DNA of 41,421 nt from Chlorobaculum thiosulfatiphilum (GCF_006265165.1 NZ_VDCH01000022.1:1-41421), one strand, 5' to 3'. Positions 9,015 through 18,534 are shown, counted from the first letter of the stretch. The notes: generated from the letters alone by a model not told the origin. Numbers and translations: made by a program.

Positions 9015-10145
9015 ATGAACATCACGACCGATCCGCTTCAGGAGGCCTGGCACCGGCTCGATGCTCCCGGTTCCTACGAGTGGTGGTACTTCGACGCCGA
9101 AGACGAGGAGCAGGGAATCTCCGTCGTATTCATCTGGTTTGCCGGTTTCGCCTTCTCGCCATACTACCTCAGCCATTACGAAGAGTGGAAAGCCCGCCGC
9201 CGGGACGACCCGCCGAATCCGGTGGATTACGCCGGGTTCAGCTTTCAGCTCTACCGCGACGGGCGCGAGGTCATCAATTTCATCAAGGAAGGGCCGCGGG
9301 AGCTGTTCGCCTCCGAAGATGGCGGCATCGGCGTCCGGTTCGAGGAGAACCGCTTCGTCTATGACCCCCAGCGCGACGAGTACCGCCTCGGCATCGACTT
9401 CACCTTTCCGGCGCGAGATCGCTCGGTTCACGCCTCGTTCTCCTTTCGGCCACTGCACCGTTTCGACTACCGCCTCGACACCGCCGTGCACGATGGCGTC
9501 GATTTTCGCCACCAGTGGGTTTTGAGCGTACCGAAAGCCGAGGTGCTTGGCGTTCTCGACATCAAAATGCTAGCGTCCGGCAAGCGCAAGGTTCTGCAAT
9601 TCCGCGGACGGGGCTATCACGACCACAATCTCGGCATCGTGCCGATGTATGAATCGATCGACCGGTGGTACTGGGGGCGGGCGTTTTCGGCGCGTTACGA
9701 CCTGATCTATTATGTGGTGTTCCTGCGTGGCCGCTCATCCTCGCCGCAGGCGCTCATGCTGGTTCGCGATCACGAAAGCGGCAACCCGTCAGCGTTCGAC
9801 GCGGTAAGCGTGAGCGAGAGCGGCTTCAGCAGAGGCCTGTTCGCGCCGGTTCACGGTCAAACGTTACGGCTTGAGGCGGCGGGCGTCAGCGTTGATATCC
9901 GGCATCGCAAGGCGCTCGATGCCGGTCCGTTCTACCTTCGGTACGCTTCCCGTTTTTCGATGACGATTGGAGACGAGCGGCTGGAAGAGGTCAGCGGTAT
10001 TTCCGAGTTTCTGAATCCAGGGCCGTTGAATTCAAAGCTGATGCAATTTTTTACGGCAAGCCGCGTCTGGCGAGAGGGAAAACGGTCAGCAATGTATTTC
10101 CTGTACAATTTTTTCAAGCATCAGTTTGATTTCCGGCGCTTCTAA
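9015..10145 (+). CDS. crtC: Acyclic carotenoid 1,2-hydratase
   Basis: A 376-residue CrtC-family protein predicted to add water across the terminal C1-C2 double bond of an acyclic carotenoid end. In green sulfur bacteria this gives hydroxychlorobactene, which can then be glycosylated and acylated. Landmarks are the N-terminal GSYEWWYFDAE, the central RGYHDHNLG with HDH, and RWYWGRAF, all in the lipocalin-like fold shared with AttH-type hydrolases. No signal peptide is seen. The gene precedes petC by 241 nt. As I recall, the same crtC-petC-petB order exists in Chlorobaculum tepidum. There is no good ribosome binding site before ATG 9015. The family is confident; the exact substrate is inferred from the organism. 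Confidence 0.85.
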   Translation: MNITTDPLQEAWHRLDAPGSYEWWYFDAEDEEQGISVVFIWFAGFAFSPYYLSHYEEWKARRRDDPPNPVDYAGFSFQLYRDGREVINFIKEGPRELFASEDGGIGVRFEENRFVYDPQRDEYRLGIDFTFPARDRSVHASFSFRPLHRFDYRLDTAVHDGVDFRHQWVLSVPKAEVLGVLDIKMLASGKRKVLQFRGRGYHDHNLGIVPMYESIDRWYWGRAFSARYDLIYYVVFLRGRSSSPQALMLVRDHESGNPSAFDAVSVSESGFSRGLFAPVHGQTLRLEAAGVSVDIRHRKALDAGPFYLRYASRFSMTIGDERLEEVSGISEFLNPGPLNSKLMQFFTASRVWREGKRSAMYFLYNFFKHQFDFRRF

Positions 10146-10261
10146 CTACTTATTAAACATTTCGATAACACTCAGGTTGCTTATGATGCCTTTTTAAGGC
10201 GGCATTGTATAAAAAGGAAATAATTTTAAATTGAATGTCAGTCTGTAAACGCCCTCGGCAC

Positions 10262-10287
10262 TTCCGGTAACCGTAGTGATACCGGAA
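10262..10287 (+). promoter_or_regulatory. Inverted repeat upstream of petC
   Basis: An 8-bp perfect inverted repeat, TTCCGGTA / TACCGGAA, separated by 10 nt, lies about 100 nt before the petC start. It could be an operator or an RNA hairpin in the petCB leader; there is no T-run, so a terminator for crtC is less likely. Confidence 0.35.
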
Positions 10288-10386
10288 CACCATTGAGCCC
10301 CCGGTAAATCTTTGACGAGATACCGTCAGACGGAGGAAGCCTGCTTTATTCATACAACTCAAGTCATTTAAAGGAGATAGATAGAA

Positions 10387-10932
10387 ATGGCGCAAACTGG
10401 TAATTTCAAAAGCCCGGCAAGAATGAGTTCGCTGGGTCAGGGTGCCGCTCCCGCTTCATCTGGTGCGGTTACTGGCGGAAAACCTCGCGAGGGCGGACTC
10501 AAGGGAGTCGATTTCGAACGCAGAGGCTTTCTGCACAAGATTGTCGGCGGAGTGGGTGCCGTCGTGGCCGTCAGCACACTGTATCCTGTCGTGAAGTACA
10601 TCATTCCTCCGGCTAGGAAGATCAAGAACGTCGATGAACTTACCGTCGGCAAGGCATCGGAAGTTCCGGACGGCAAGAGCAAGATTTTCCAGTTCAACGA
10701 AGACAAGGTCATCGTGGTCAACAAGGGTGGCGCCTTGACCGCTGTCAGCGCCGTTTGCACGCACCTCGGCTGCCTGGTGAACTGGGTTGATGCCGATAAC
10801 CAGTATTTCTGCCCCTGCCACGGCGCGAAGTACAAGCTTACCGGCGAGATCATTTCCGGCCCGCAGCCCTTGCCGCTGAAGCAGTACAAGGCAAGGATCG
10901 AGGGTGACAGCATCATCATTTCAAAAGCTTAA
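10387..10932 (+). CDS. petC: Rieske 2Fe-2S protein of the cytochrome bc complex
   Basis: A 181-residue quinol-oxidising Rieske subunit. The N-terminal 48 residues are Gly/Ala/Ser-rich and basic, followed by one membrane anchor (about 49-70) after an ERRGFLHKIVGG segment. The cluster-binding domain has box 1 CTHLGC (C114, H116, C119) and box 2 CPCHG (C132, C134, H135). C114, H116, C132 and H135 should ligate the cluster, while C119-C134 form the disulfide. GPQPLPL is the Pro loop. A strong ribosome binding site, AAGGAG (10371-10376), lies 10 nt before the ATG. petB follows after 36 nt, so the two form an operon. Confidence 0.95.
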   Translation: MAQTGNFKSPARMSSLGQGAAPASSGAVTGGKPREGGLKGVDFERRGFLHKIVGGVGAVVAVSTLYPVVKYIIPPARKIKNVDELTVGKASEVPDGKSKIFQFNEDKVIVVNKGGALTAVSAVCTHLGCLVNWVDADNQYFCPCHGAKYKLTGEIISGPQPLPLKQYKARIEGDSIIISKA

Positions 10933-10968
10933 GAATCAATACCTGAAAATCAAGAGAGTCAAAACAAT

Positions 10969-12252
10969 ATGGCTGAAAATACTCCAAAGCCGGCAGCAGG
11001 CACCGCTCCTGCCAAGCCGAAACCGGCGGCTCCCGGAGCGGCGAAACCCGCTGCCCCGAAAGCTGCTGCGCCGGGCGCTGCGAAACCTGCCGCCAAACCG
11101 GCGGCTCCGGCTGCCGCTGCACCTTCAGGCGTTTACAAACCCCCGGTAGATCGTCCGGATCCGAATCCTTTCAAGGATTCCAAAATGAGCGCCGTGGCCG
11201 GATGGTTTCAGGAGCGCTTCTATGTGCTCAACCCGATCATCGATTACCTGAAGCACAAAGAGGTGCCGAAGCACCGCCTTTCCTTCTGGTACTATTTCGG
11301 CGGTCTCGGTCTCTTTTTCTTCGTTATCCAGATTCTCACCGGCCTTCTGCTCCTCCAGTACTACAAACCGACTGAAACCGATGCGTTCGCTTCGTTCCTG
11401 TTCATTCAGGGCGAGGTGCCTTTTGGCTGGCTGCTTCGCCAGATTCACGCCTGGAGCGCTAACCTGATGATCATGATGCTGTTCATCCACATGTTCAGCA
11501 CCTTCTTCATGAAATCGTATCGCAAGCCTCGTGAGCTCATGTGGGTCAGCGGCTTCGTGCTGCTTCTGCTCAGCCTTGGCTTCGGCTTCACCGGCTACCT
11601 CCTGCCGTGGAACGAGTTGGCCTTCTTCGCCACCCAGGTTGGCACCGAAGTTCCGAAGGTCGCCCCCGGCGGCGCGTTCCTGGTCGAGATTCTTCGCGGC
11701 GGCCCCGAGGTCGGCGGCGAAACCCTCACCCGCATGTTCTCGCTGCACGTCGTGCTGCTTCCCGGCTTGGTCATGCTGGTGCTGGCCGCTCACCTGACCC
11801 TCGTGCAGATTCTCGGCACCTCCGCTCCGATCGGCTACAAAGAGGCTGGTCTCATAAAAGGCTACGACAAGTTCTTCCCGACCTTCCTTGCCAAGGACGG
11901 CATCGGCTGGCTCATCGGCTTCGCCCTGCTTATCTATCTGGCCGTGATGTTCCCCTGGGAGATTGGCGTTAAGGCAAACCCGCTCTCCCCGGCTCCGCTG
12001 GGCATCAAGCCGGAGTGGTACTTCTGGGCACAGTTCCAGTTGCTCAAGGACTTCAAGTTTGAGGGCGGCGAGCTTCTGGCCATCATTCTCTTCACCATCG
12101 GTGGCGTTGTCTGGCTGCTTGTGCCCTTCATCGATCGCCAGGCTTCGGAGGAGAAGAAAAGCCCCATCTTCACCATATTCGGTATTCTGGTGCTGGCCTT
12201 CCTGCTCATCAATACCTACAGGGTCTATGCCGAGTATTCGATGCTCAAATAA
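10969..12252 (+). CDS. petB: Cytochrome b of the quinol oxidoreductase complex
   Basis: A 427-residue fused cytochrome b, combining b6-like and subunit IV-like halves, with about eight transmembrane segments. Residues 1 to about 50 form an Ala/Pro/Lys-rich low-complexity extension made of AAKPAAP-like units. In helix B the haem histidines are 13 residues apart (HAWSAN...FIH). In helix D they are separated by 14 residues (LHVVLLP...AAH), a b6-type spacing. The Qo-site motif PEWY is present as KPEWYFW. It operates with the Rieske protein in cyclic or linear photosynthetic electron transfer. No cytochrome c1 or f gene follows; a strong terminator closes the operon at 12276-12301. Confidence 0.95.
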   Translation: MAENTPKPAAGTAPAKPKPAAPGAAKPAAPKAAAPGAAKPAAKPAAPAAAAPSGVYKPPVDRPDPNPFKDSKMSAVAGWFQERFYVLNPIIDYLKHKEVPKHRLSFWYYFGGLGLFFFVIQILTGLLLLQYYKPTETDAFASFLFIQGEVPFGWLLRQIHAWSANLMIMMLFIHMFSTFFMKSYRKPRELMWVSGFVLLLLSLGFGFTGYLLPWNELAFFATQVGTEVPKVAPGGAFLVEILRGGPEVGGETLTRMFSLHVVLLPGLVMLVLAAHLTLVQILGTSAPIGYKEAGLIKGYDKFFPTFLAKDGIGWLIGFALLIYLAVMFPWEIGVKANPLSPAPLGIKPEWYFWAQFQLLKDFKFEGGELLAIILFTIGGVVWLLVPFIDRQASEEKKSPIFTIFGILVLAFLLINTYRVYAEYSMLK

Positions 12253-12275
12253 GATTCCTGTTTCATAGGACAATG

Positions 12276-12301
12276 AAAAAGCCCGGATTTCCGGGCTTTT
12301 T
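12276..12301 (+). terminator. Intrinsic terminator of petCB
   Basis: A perfect 6-bp GC stem (GCCCGG / CCGGGC) with loop ATTT is flanked by A5 upstream and T5 downstream, 24 nt after the petB stop. The A/T flanks make it potentially bidirectional, so it may also stop transcripts of the convergent GH13 gene. Confidence 0.85.
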
Positions 12302-12343
12302 CTGTTTGGAGATTTTTTGGGGGGGGGGAGTATTTACAGGTCG

Positions 12344-12358
12344 TATAAGTCCTATAGG
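12344..12358. repeat. Dispersed 15-bp repeat copy 1 (TATAAGTCCTATAGG)
   Basis: This 15-mer recurs exactly at 21189-21203, again in an intergenic space at a gene 3' end. Its core is built from TATAAGTCC and CTATAGG units, like the short dispersed TATAGGACTTATA-type repeats that I believe occur in many bacterial genomes. Confidence 0.6.
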
Positions 12359-12373
12359 ATAAGATTTCAATGC

Positions 12374-15300
12374 TCAACTGCTCTTTTCCAGCAGCGCTCC
12401 CATTTCGTAGCCGCTGAGGAAGGCGGTGATTTCGAGTTGTTCGATGGTGTCAAGCCAGGTGCCCAGCATGGCTGGTTCGTTTGCCGCCGCTTGTTGTGCT
12501 TCGGTGGTTTCAATCAGCGCTTGCACCATGATCCAGTAGGCGAAAAGGCTGAGCTGGCGTTCGCGGAACCACTCCTTGCCGTGCAGGTGCTGCACCTGCA
12601 TGAAGGCTTTGAAGTGGCGGTCGCCCGATTCGTGGAGTGCCCTGATCGAGTTCATGAGCTGCTCATCCGGAGTTTCATCGCTGCCGGTCTCTGTCCGCCG
12701 GGCGAGCAGGCAGGAGAACAGATCGACAGCTCCCGCGCCGCTCACGGGCCACGAGGGGTGGTCGGCTATCACCGTTTCAAGCGTGTCGCCGAGCATCCAC
12801 TGATCGATGAGCTGCTTTTCGAGAAGCCCGTCGGCTCGCAGCATCTCCTGAAGGCTTTCGAGTGCGATGAGGATTCTCGCCATTGGTCGGAATGCGTCGT
12901 TCTTCTTTCCATTGATGCCGAGCACGGCTTTGATCCGGTTCGATCCGGCAGTTCCTCCAAGCTCCGTCTTGAAGCGCAGGGCGTTGAGGTAGCTCTTCGC
13001 CGCCTGGTCGGCAATGCCGTCAGGCAGGGTCAGCGGTGTTTCCATGAGCTCGCCGAAGCGTTCCGCGACAGCTTCGAGCATTGTCTGGCAAGTAGTGCCG
13101 AACGTGGCGGCGAGTTGCTCCGGTTTGGCTGATTGCGCCTCCGGCTTTCCTATGATGCCGCCGATTGCCGCTTCCACGATCTGGTGGATCGGTCGCAGGC
13201 TCATCAAGAGCGCCTCGATTTCGATCGAGCCAACGCCCCGTCCGTTCAGCTCCTCAGAGACCCGGTCGAACGGCTTGAGCTTCGATGGGCGGACGACGCG
13301 GAACTCCATGAAGATGTTGTACTGGTAGCCGCCGAGCGAGGCGTAGAGGCCCTGTTCGCGTACCAGCGCGCACGAGCGGATGAACTCCAGGCCGCTCCGC
13401 TGGTCGCGGAAGATGACGTAACGGTCGTGCTCGCCGGGCAAGCCGAGCGCGTCGCCAAGCGTGGTATGCGTGAACGAGCCGTTGTCGAGCCGCGCGGCGG
13501 AAATCCTGATCCATCCCTCCGAAGCTTCGTAGCGGTTGTTGTAGATGAAGAGACTCTGCTTGCCTTCGTGCCGGTTGGTGTAGGCGAAGACGTTTTCGTT
13601 GACCTGTCCATCCGGCGCGTAGAGGTCGAAGAGCTGGAAATGCGCGACTTCGGCGAACAGCGAGCGCTGCTTCATGACCGGGAAGATTTCGCGGTAGTGG
13701 CGCTCGACCAGCTCGTGGTCGGGCTGTTCGTCGTAGTAGGCCTTGGCGTACTCCATGCCGTACTTTTCGGTGAAGCCCTCCACCTGCCCGTGGCCGATCA
13801 TCGGCAGGCCGGGCATGGTGAGCATCATCATGCAGACGCCGAAGTATTTGTCGCCCCGCCCGAACTGCGCGATGGCCGTGTCCTCATCCGGATTGTTCAT
13901 GAAGTTGACGTAGCGCTTCAGAATCTCCGCGTCGAACTCGAGCGTCTTTTTGATGAGCACCCGGTAGCCCGCGTTGTCCTCCTTTTTGAGCATGTGCATG
14001 AAGGCGCTGTTGTAAACGCGGTGCATGCCGAGCGTACGGACGAAGTAGCCTTCGAGCATCCAGAACGCTTCGGCGAGCAGCAGCGTGTCGGGCGCCTCCT
14101 GCGCTACGCGGTCAACCACTTCGCGCCAGAACTCCTGCGGCATGGCGGCCTCGAAATCGGCCATGCTCATCGACCATGCCCCGCGCGACGGGATGCCCGG
14201 CGCGTGGCCATGCAGCGGGAACCAGAGTCGCTGGATGTGCATCTTGGCCAGCACCATCGCCGCGTCGAAGCGGATCACCGGGAACATGCGGGCCACGTGC
14301 AAAATCTGCTGGATCACCCCTTCGCGCACCTGCGGGTCGAGGAAGTTGAGCTGAGCCGTGTCGTTCCACGGCATGGTGGTGCCGTCGTTGCCGTGATAGA
14401 CGTAGCGGGTGTCGCCGGTCAGGTGATCGACCCGCTTGAAGGTGACCGCTGCGTCGGAGCGGTTCCAGTAGCCGTCCTCGATGTGGATGCCGTAGCGGCT
14501 GTCTTCGCTGAGGTTCGGGCCGTTGTAGGTGTAGTTCTGGTATGGCGGTTCGTTTGCCGAGAGGAACCACTCGGGGCGGTTGCGCACCAGCTCCGAGTCG
14601 ATGCCGGTGTGGTTCGGCACCATGTCGCTGGCGAGCCGGATGCCGCGCTGCATGGCGCGGTTGCGCAGATCGACGTAGCCGTCGTAGCCGCCCAGCTCCT
14701 GGGCGATGTCGTAACTTTCGAGCGCGTAAGCGGAGGCCTTGGCTTCCGGATTGCCCTGCAACTGCTTGATTTTGCGCGATGCGTAGCTGCGCTCCCAGAG
14801 GCCGATCAGCCACAGCGAGGTGAAGCCGCGCCCGGCGAGCAGGTCGAGCTCCTCGTCCGGAATCTCCTGCAATCGCGTGACGCGCCGCCCGTACTGGCGC
14901 GAGAGCTGGTCGAGCCAGACGTAGGTGCTCTTGGCGATCATCACCACTTCGGGCATCCACGACGAGTCGTGCGAGTAGCGGGCCGGAGCGTTGGCGAGGT
15001 CGTCATACGAGGGCGCGTGCGCCTCCTTTTCGCCGAACGCGCCGTGCGCCTGTCCGCCCCCTTGCTGGGCCACGTTTTCAAAAAAGAGGTAGCGATCCTC
15101 GTCCTCGATCAGCACGATCGCCTCGTCGAGCAGCGGCCACCACGGCGAGTCCGAGAGCATCTCTCCCCAGTTCAGCCTGATGAAGCGGAGCTGGTCGAGC
15201 AGCGAGCCGGGCGCGTACCGCGAAGGATTCAGGAGCAGCTCCTCCAGGTCGCCCGCGTTACTGACCGGCCCCGAAGCGCGAATGGCCTCCTGCATCGCCC

Positions 15301-15847
15301 TGACGAGCTGCGGGTAGGCCTCGTCGCCGTGCAGCTCGCGGTCGGAAATCAGTCCGGCAAACTCCTTCAACGCCGGATTCCTGTTGTTGAGCCACACGAG
15401 GAACGCCTCTTCGAGCACGTCGGCCCGGCCGGAGCGGCTTTTCAGGCAGGCTTCGGAAGTTGTTTTCGCGTGGTAGATCTCCGTGGTAGGGAACCGTTCG
15501 AGGAACTTGCCAAGATACTCGATGGCGTGCCAGTTCGAGGTTCCGTGTTCCAGCGCGGCGAGCGCTCCGGTTTGCAAGCCGGAGACCTTGTCGATGATAT
15601 GGTGTTGCAGCTCGTGCAGCAGCTTCATGCCGTGAAACTGCGCGGGCAGGAGCGGTTTGGCGTCCTCACCCTCAACAAGCCGCCGCCGCTGGTTGAGCGC
15701 TTCGGTCTGCCGCTCGGCCAGCGCCATCGCTTCGTGGCGTTCATTCGGCAACAACAAAAGATCGGGATCGTCGAGGTGGAAGCGATTTCTGGCCGCTTTG
15801 CTGATGTAAAAATGCTCTTTCGCGGAAGTACGGATGTCGGTGCTCAT
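12374..15847 (-). CDS. Large GH13 (alpha-amylase family) protein
   Basis: A 1157-residue protein with a central GH13 barrel at residues of about 290-780. Conserved regions are visible: SDMVPNHTG (region I, about 407), VIRFDAAM with the nucleophile Asp (region II, about 526), LLLAEAFW with the acid/base Glu (region III, about 592) and NFMNNPDEDTA (region IV, about 655). The N-terminal 290 residues and the C-terminal 350 are mostly helical and match no domain I recognise. The barrel is flanked by an unusual amount of extra protein, about 2.5 times a normal amylase. There is no signal peptide, so it is probably a cytoplasmic glycogen or maltosyl-type enzyme; activity cannot be assigned. It is convergent with petCB and divergent from rfbA across 272 bp. 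Confidence 0.85.
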   Translation of the reverse strand: MSTDIRTSAKEHFYISKAARNRFHLDDPDLLLLPNERHEAMALAERQTEALNQRRRLVEGEDAKPLLPAQFHGMKLLHELQHHIIDKVSGLQTGALAALEHGTSNWHAIEYLGKFLERFPTTEIYHAKTTSEACLKSRSGRADVLEEAFLVWLNNRNPALKEFAGLISDRELHGDEAYPQLVRAMQEAIRASGPVSNAGDLEELLLNPSRYAPGSLLDQLRFIRLNWGEMLSDSPWWPLLDEAIVLIEDEDRYLFFENVAQQGGGQAHGAFGEKEAHAPSYDDLANAPARYSHDSSWMPEVVMIAKSTYVWLDQLSRQYGRRVTRLQEIPDEELDLLAGRGFTSLWLIGLWERSYASRKIKQLQGNPEAKASAYALESYDIAQELGGYDGYVDLRNRAMQRGIRLASDMVPNHTGIDSELVRNRPEWFLSANEPPYQNYTYNGPNLSEDSRYGIHIEDGYWNRSDAAVTFKRVDHLTGDTRYVYHGNDGTTMPWNDTAQLNFLDPQVREGVIQQILHVARMFPVIRFDAAMVLAKMHIQRLWFPLHGHAPGIPSRGAWSMSMADFEAAMPQEFWREVVDRVAQEAPDTLLLAEAFWMLEGYFVRTLGMHRVYNSAFMHMLKKEDNAGYRVLIKKTLEFDAEILKRYVNFMNNPDEDTAIAQFGRGDKYFGVCMMMLTMPGLPMIGHGQVEGFTEKYGMEYAKAYYDEQPDHELVERHYREIFPVMKQRSLFAEVAHFQLFDLYAPDGQVNENVFAYTNRHEGKQSLFIYNNRYEASEGWIRISAARLDNGSFTHTTLGDALGLPGEHDRYVIFRDQRSGLEFIRSCALVREQGLYASLGGYQYNIFMEFRVVRPSKLKPFDRVSEELNGRGVGSIEIEALLMSLRPIHQIVEAAIGGIIGKPEAQSAKPEQLAATFGTTCQTMLEAVAERFGELMETPLTLPDGIADQAAKSYLNALRFKTELGGTAGSNRIKAVLGINGKKNDAFRPMARILIALESLQEMLRADGLLEKQLIDQWMLGDTLETVIADHPSWPVSGAGAVDLFSCLLARRTETGSDETPDEQLMNSIRALHESGDRHFKAFMQVQHLHGKEWFRERQLSLFAYWIMVQALIETTEAQQAAANEPAMLGTWLDTIEQLEITAFLSGYEMGALLEKSS

Positions 15848-16119
15848 AAGACTTGCCTGTCAGGCTCGGGATGGTTCGTAGGTATTACGCAAGGTACGCA
15901 AAATAATTGGTTCCGGCTGAAACACTGGTTTCAGGAGTCGGCTAAGGAGGAACCCTTGAATAAAGCCGTCCGCGAAGTGGTTATATCGCTCAAATTTTCG
16001 GCCAGCAGTTTTCCTGAATGCGCGAATAAAAAAGAAGATATTTTATCTATATTCGTAGAGTTGACGGCCCGGAAAGCTGCGTATCGTAAACATTCGTTGA
16101 CCAAAGACCACCAACCATC

Positions 16120-17001
16120 ATGAAAGGCATCATTCTCGCGGGCGGCTCCGGAACCCGCCTCTATCCGGTGACCAGGGGCGTATCGAAGCAACTGCTTCCG
16201 GTGTATGACAAGCCGATGATCTACTATCCGCTGACAACCTTGATGCTTGCCGGTATCAGGGACATACTCGTCATTACCACTCCTGAGGATCAGTCATCGT
16301 TTGTCAAGCTTCTTGGTGACGGCAGCGAATGGGGCATCTCGATTTCCTATACCGTCCAGCCAAGTCCTGACGGCCTGGCGCAGGCATTCATTCTCGGACG
16401 CGATTTTATCGGCGACGACGATGTCTGTCTCGTGCTCGGCGACAACATTTTTTTCGGCTACGGCTTCAGCGGGATGCTCGAAGAGGCGGTGCGCGTCGTC
16501 GAGAGCCGCAGAAAGGCGGTGGTTTTCGGCTACTATGTGAGTGATCCGGAGCGTTACGGCGTGGTCGAGTTCGATCCGGAGGGGCAGGTGCTCTCCATCG
16601 TCGAGAAGCCGGAGAAGCCGAAATCGAACTACGCGGTCGTGGGTCTTTACTTTTACACGAACGATGTCGTTCGCATCGCCGCCGAAGTGAGGCCGTCGTC
16701 GAGAGGAGAGCTCGAGATCACCTCGGTGAATCAGGCCTTTCTCGAACGTGGCGAGCTGTCGTGCTCGATCATGGGGCGCGGATTCGCCTGGCTCGATACC
16801 GGTACGCACGAATCGTTTCAGGACGCGGGCAGCTTTATCCAGACCGTCGAAAAACGGCAGGGTCTCAAGATCGCCTGTCCCGAGGAGATTGCCTGGCGGA
16901 ACGGCTGGATCGGCGACGCCGATCTCGAACGCCTTGCCTGGCCGCTCCTCAAAAATCAGTATGGGCAGTATCTGCTCAAACTGCTGGAACGGAGAATCTG
17001 A
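16120..17001 (+). CDS. rfbA: Glucose-1-phosphate thymidylyltransferase
   Basis: First step of dTDP-L-rhamnose synthesis: glucose-1-phosphate plus dTTP gives dTDP-glucose. The 293-residue product has the nucleotidyltransferase signature [11 protein letters not shown] (residues 7-17), the sugar-phosphate residues in [17 protein letters not shown], and LGDNIFFG (metal Asp). [11 protein letters not shown] is typical of RmlA. It heads the cluster rfbA-rfbC-rfbD-rfbB-manC, with 46 nt to rfbC. A divergent 272-bp promoter region separates it from the GH13 gene. Confidence 0.97.
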   Translation: MKGIILAGGSGTRLYPVTRGVSKQLLPVYDKPMIYYPLTTLMLAGIRDILVITTPEDQSSFVKLLGDGSEWGISISYTVQPSPDGLAQAFILGRDFIGDDDVCLVLGDNIFFGYGFSGMLEEAVRVVESRRKAVVFGYYVSDPERYGVVEFDPEGQVLSIVEKPEKPKSNYAVVGLYFYTNDVVRIAAEVRPSSRGELEITSVNQAFLERGELSCSIMGRGFAWLDTGTHESFQDAGSFIQTVEKRQGLKIACPEEIAWRNGWIGDADLERLAWPLLKNQYGQYLLKLLERRI

Positions 17002-17047
17002 ACCGGGCGATTGCATCTTCATCAATCCATCAGCCGCTTTGTAACCA

Positions 17048-17605
17048 ATGCAGATCACACCGACCTCAATTCCTGATGTTTTGCTGTTCGAGCCAAAAGT
17101 GTTCGGCGACGAACGCGGCTGGTTTTTCGAGTCTTTCCGGCAGGATATTTTCGAGCGTCATGCCGGAAGCTATCGTTTTGTACAGGACAACGAGTCTTTT
17201 TCGCGTTATGGAGTGGTTCGTGGACTGCACTATCAGAAGCCGCCCCATGCGCAGGGCAAGCTTGTTCGCGTGATTCGGGGCGAAGTGCTCGATGTGGCGG
17301 TCGATATCCGGACAGGCTCGCCGGACTTCGGCAAGCATACCGCGCAACTGCTCAGCGAAAGCAACCATCGCATGATGTGGATTCCGCCCGGCTTCGCGCA
17401 CGGTTTTGCTGTGTTGAGCGAGACGGCGCTGTTCAGTTACAAGTGCACCGATTATTACGCGCCGACGCATGACGCCGGTGTCCGGTGGAACGATCCCGCC
17501 ATTGGTATTGACTGGCGGTTGCCCGAGGCCGACGTGAGTCTGTCGGACAAGGATCAACGTCAGCCGATGCTGCATGAAATCGAGCCTGTAGAGCTGACCT
17601 CATAA
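17048..17605 (+). CDS. rfbC: dTDP-4-dehydrorhamnose 3,5-epimerase
   Basis: Third step of dTDP-L-rhamnose synthesis, a cupin-fold double epimerase of 185 residues. Family landmarks are DERGWFFESFRQD, the NESFSRYGVVRGLHYQ segment with the catalytic His of RGLHYQ, the GEVLDVAVDIR strand, and PPGFAHGF. The catalytic Tyr is probably in YKCTDYYAP. Length is typical. It sits between rfbA (46 nt) and rfbD (38 nt) on the same strand. Confidence 0.97.
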   Translation: MQITPTSIPDVLLFEPKVFGDERGWFFESFRQDIFERHAGSYRFVQDNESFSRYGVVRGLHYQKPPHAQGKLVRVIRGEVLDVAVDIRTGSPDFGKHTAQLLSESNHRMMWIPPGFAHGFAVLSETALFSYKCTDYYAPTHDAGVRWNDPAIGIDWRLPEADVSLSDKDQRQPMLHEIEPVELTS

Positions 17606-17643
17606 CTCGTTATGTTGTTTTGTAAAACTGTCGTGAAAACCCG

Positions 17644-18534
17644 ATGAATCTTCTCGTTACCGGAAGCCGCGGCCAGCTTGGCTCGGAACTGCGAATGCTG
17701 CATGAGATGCAGGACAAGCCGGGTGCTCACACCTGGTTTTTCAGCGATCTGCCCGAACTTGACATCACTGATGCAGGGCAAGTCGAGGCTTTTTGCCGCG
17801 ACCGGCGGATCGACGCCATCGTCAACTGCGCGGCCTGGACGGCGGTGGACAGGGCCGAGAGCGAGCCGGAAGCGGCGTTCAGGGTGAATCGCGACGGCGC
17901 GGCGGCGCTTGCTGCTGCGGCGAAGGCAACCGGCGGGCTTCTGGCGCACGTTTCGACCGACTACGTTTTCGACGGATCGAGCAGCCGTCCCTATCGCGAG
18001 GACGACCCGGTCGCGCCGTGCGGCGTGTATGGTCAGTCCAAATGGGAAGGGGAAGAGGCGATTCGCGCGAGCGGATGCTCGCATCTGATTATCCGCACCG
18101 CCTGGCTCTATTCGGCTCACGGGCAAAATTTCGTGAAGACCATGCTCCGTCTCGGACGCGAGCGCGAGTCGCTCGGCGTGGTGTTCGATCAGGTCGGCAC
18201 TCCCACCTGGGCGGCGGATCTGGCCGGAGCCATCGTTTCGATCCTCGACCGGATCGATCCGGCGCGGCGCTATGCCGAAACTTTTCACTACTCGAACGAA
18301 GGCGTTTGTTCGTGGTACGACTTCGCCAAAGCGATCATGGACGCCGAAAGGCTTCGGTGCATGGTATCGCCCATCGAAACCAGCGACTACCCGACGCCAG
18401 CCGCAAGGCCGCCATACAGCGTGCTGAACAAACGCAAAATCCGCGAAGCCTGGAGCCTCGAAATCCCGCACTGGCACGACAGCCTGCTGCGGATGCTCGA
18501 AGAGCTGCGAGAGAGTGGCGGTAGCTCTCAGTGA
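17644..18534 (+). CDS. rfbD: dTDP-4-dehydrorhamnose reductase
   Basis: Last step of dTDP-L-rhamnose synthesis, NAD(P)H-dependent. The 296-residue short-chain dehydrogenase-type protein has the nucleotide loop TGSRGQLG near the N-terminus, NCAAWTAVDRAE, STDYVFDG, and the catalytic YGQSKWEGE (Tyr-x3-Lys). RTAWLYS is a further family mark. Its coding strand is unusually GC-rich, which generates long false frames on the other strand. rfbB follows after 107 nt that contain short AT-rich repeats. Confidence 0.97.
   Translation: MNLLVTGSRGQLGSELRMLHEMQDKPGAHTWFFSDLPELDITDAGQVEAFCRDRRIDAIVNCAAWTAVDRAESEPEAAFRVNRDGAAALAAAAKATGGLLAHVSTDYVFDGSSSRPYREDDPVAPCGVYGQSKWEGEEAIRASGCSHLIIRTAWLYSAHGQNFVKTMLRLGRERESLGVVFDQVGTPTWAADLAGAIVSILDRIDPARRYAETFHYSNEGVCSWYDFAKAIMDAERLRCMVSPIETSDYPTPAARPPYSVLNKRKIREAWSLEIPHWHDSLLRMLEELRESGGSSQ

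Noticed and set aside
13133-16123. Very long open frame (996 codons) on the plus strand opposite the GH13 gene
   Set aside because: It mirrors the GC-rich codons of the GH13 gene, has Val/Glu/Arg/His-biased composition and no recognisable domain, while the minus strand has all four GH13 motifs.
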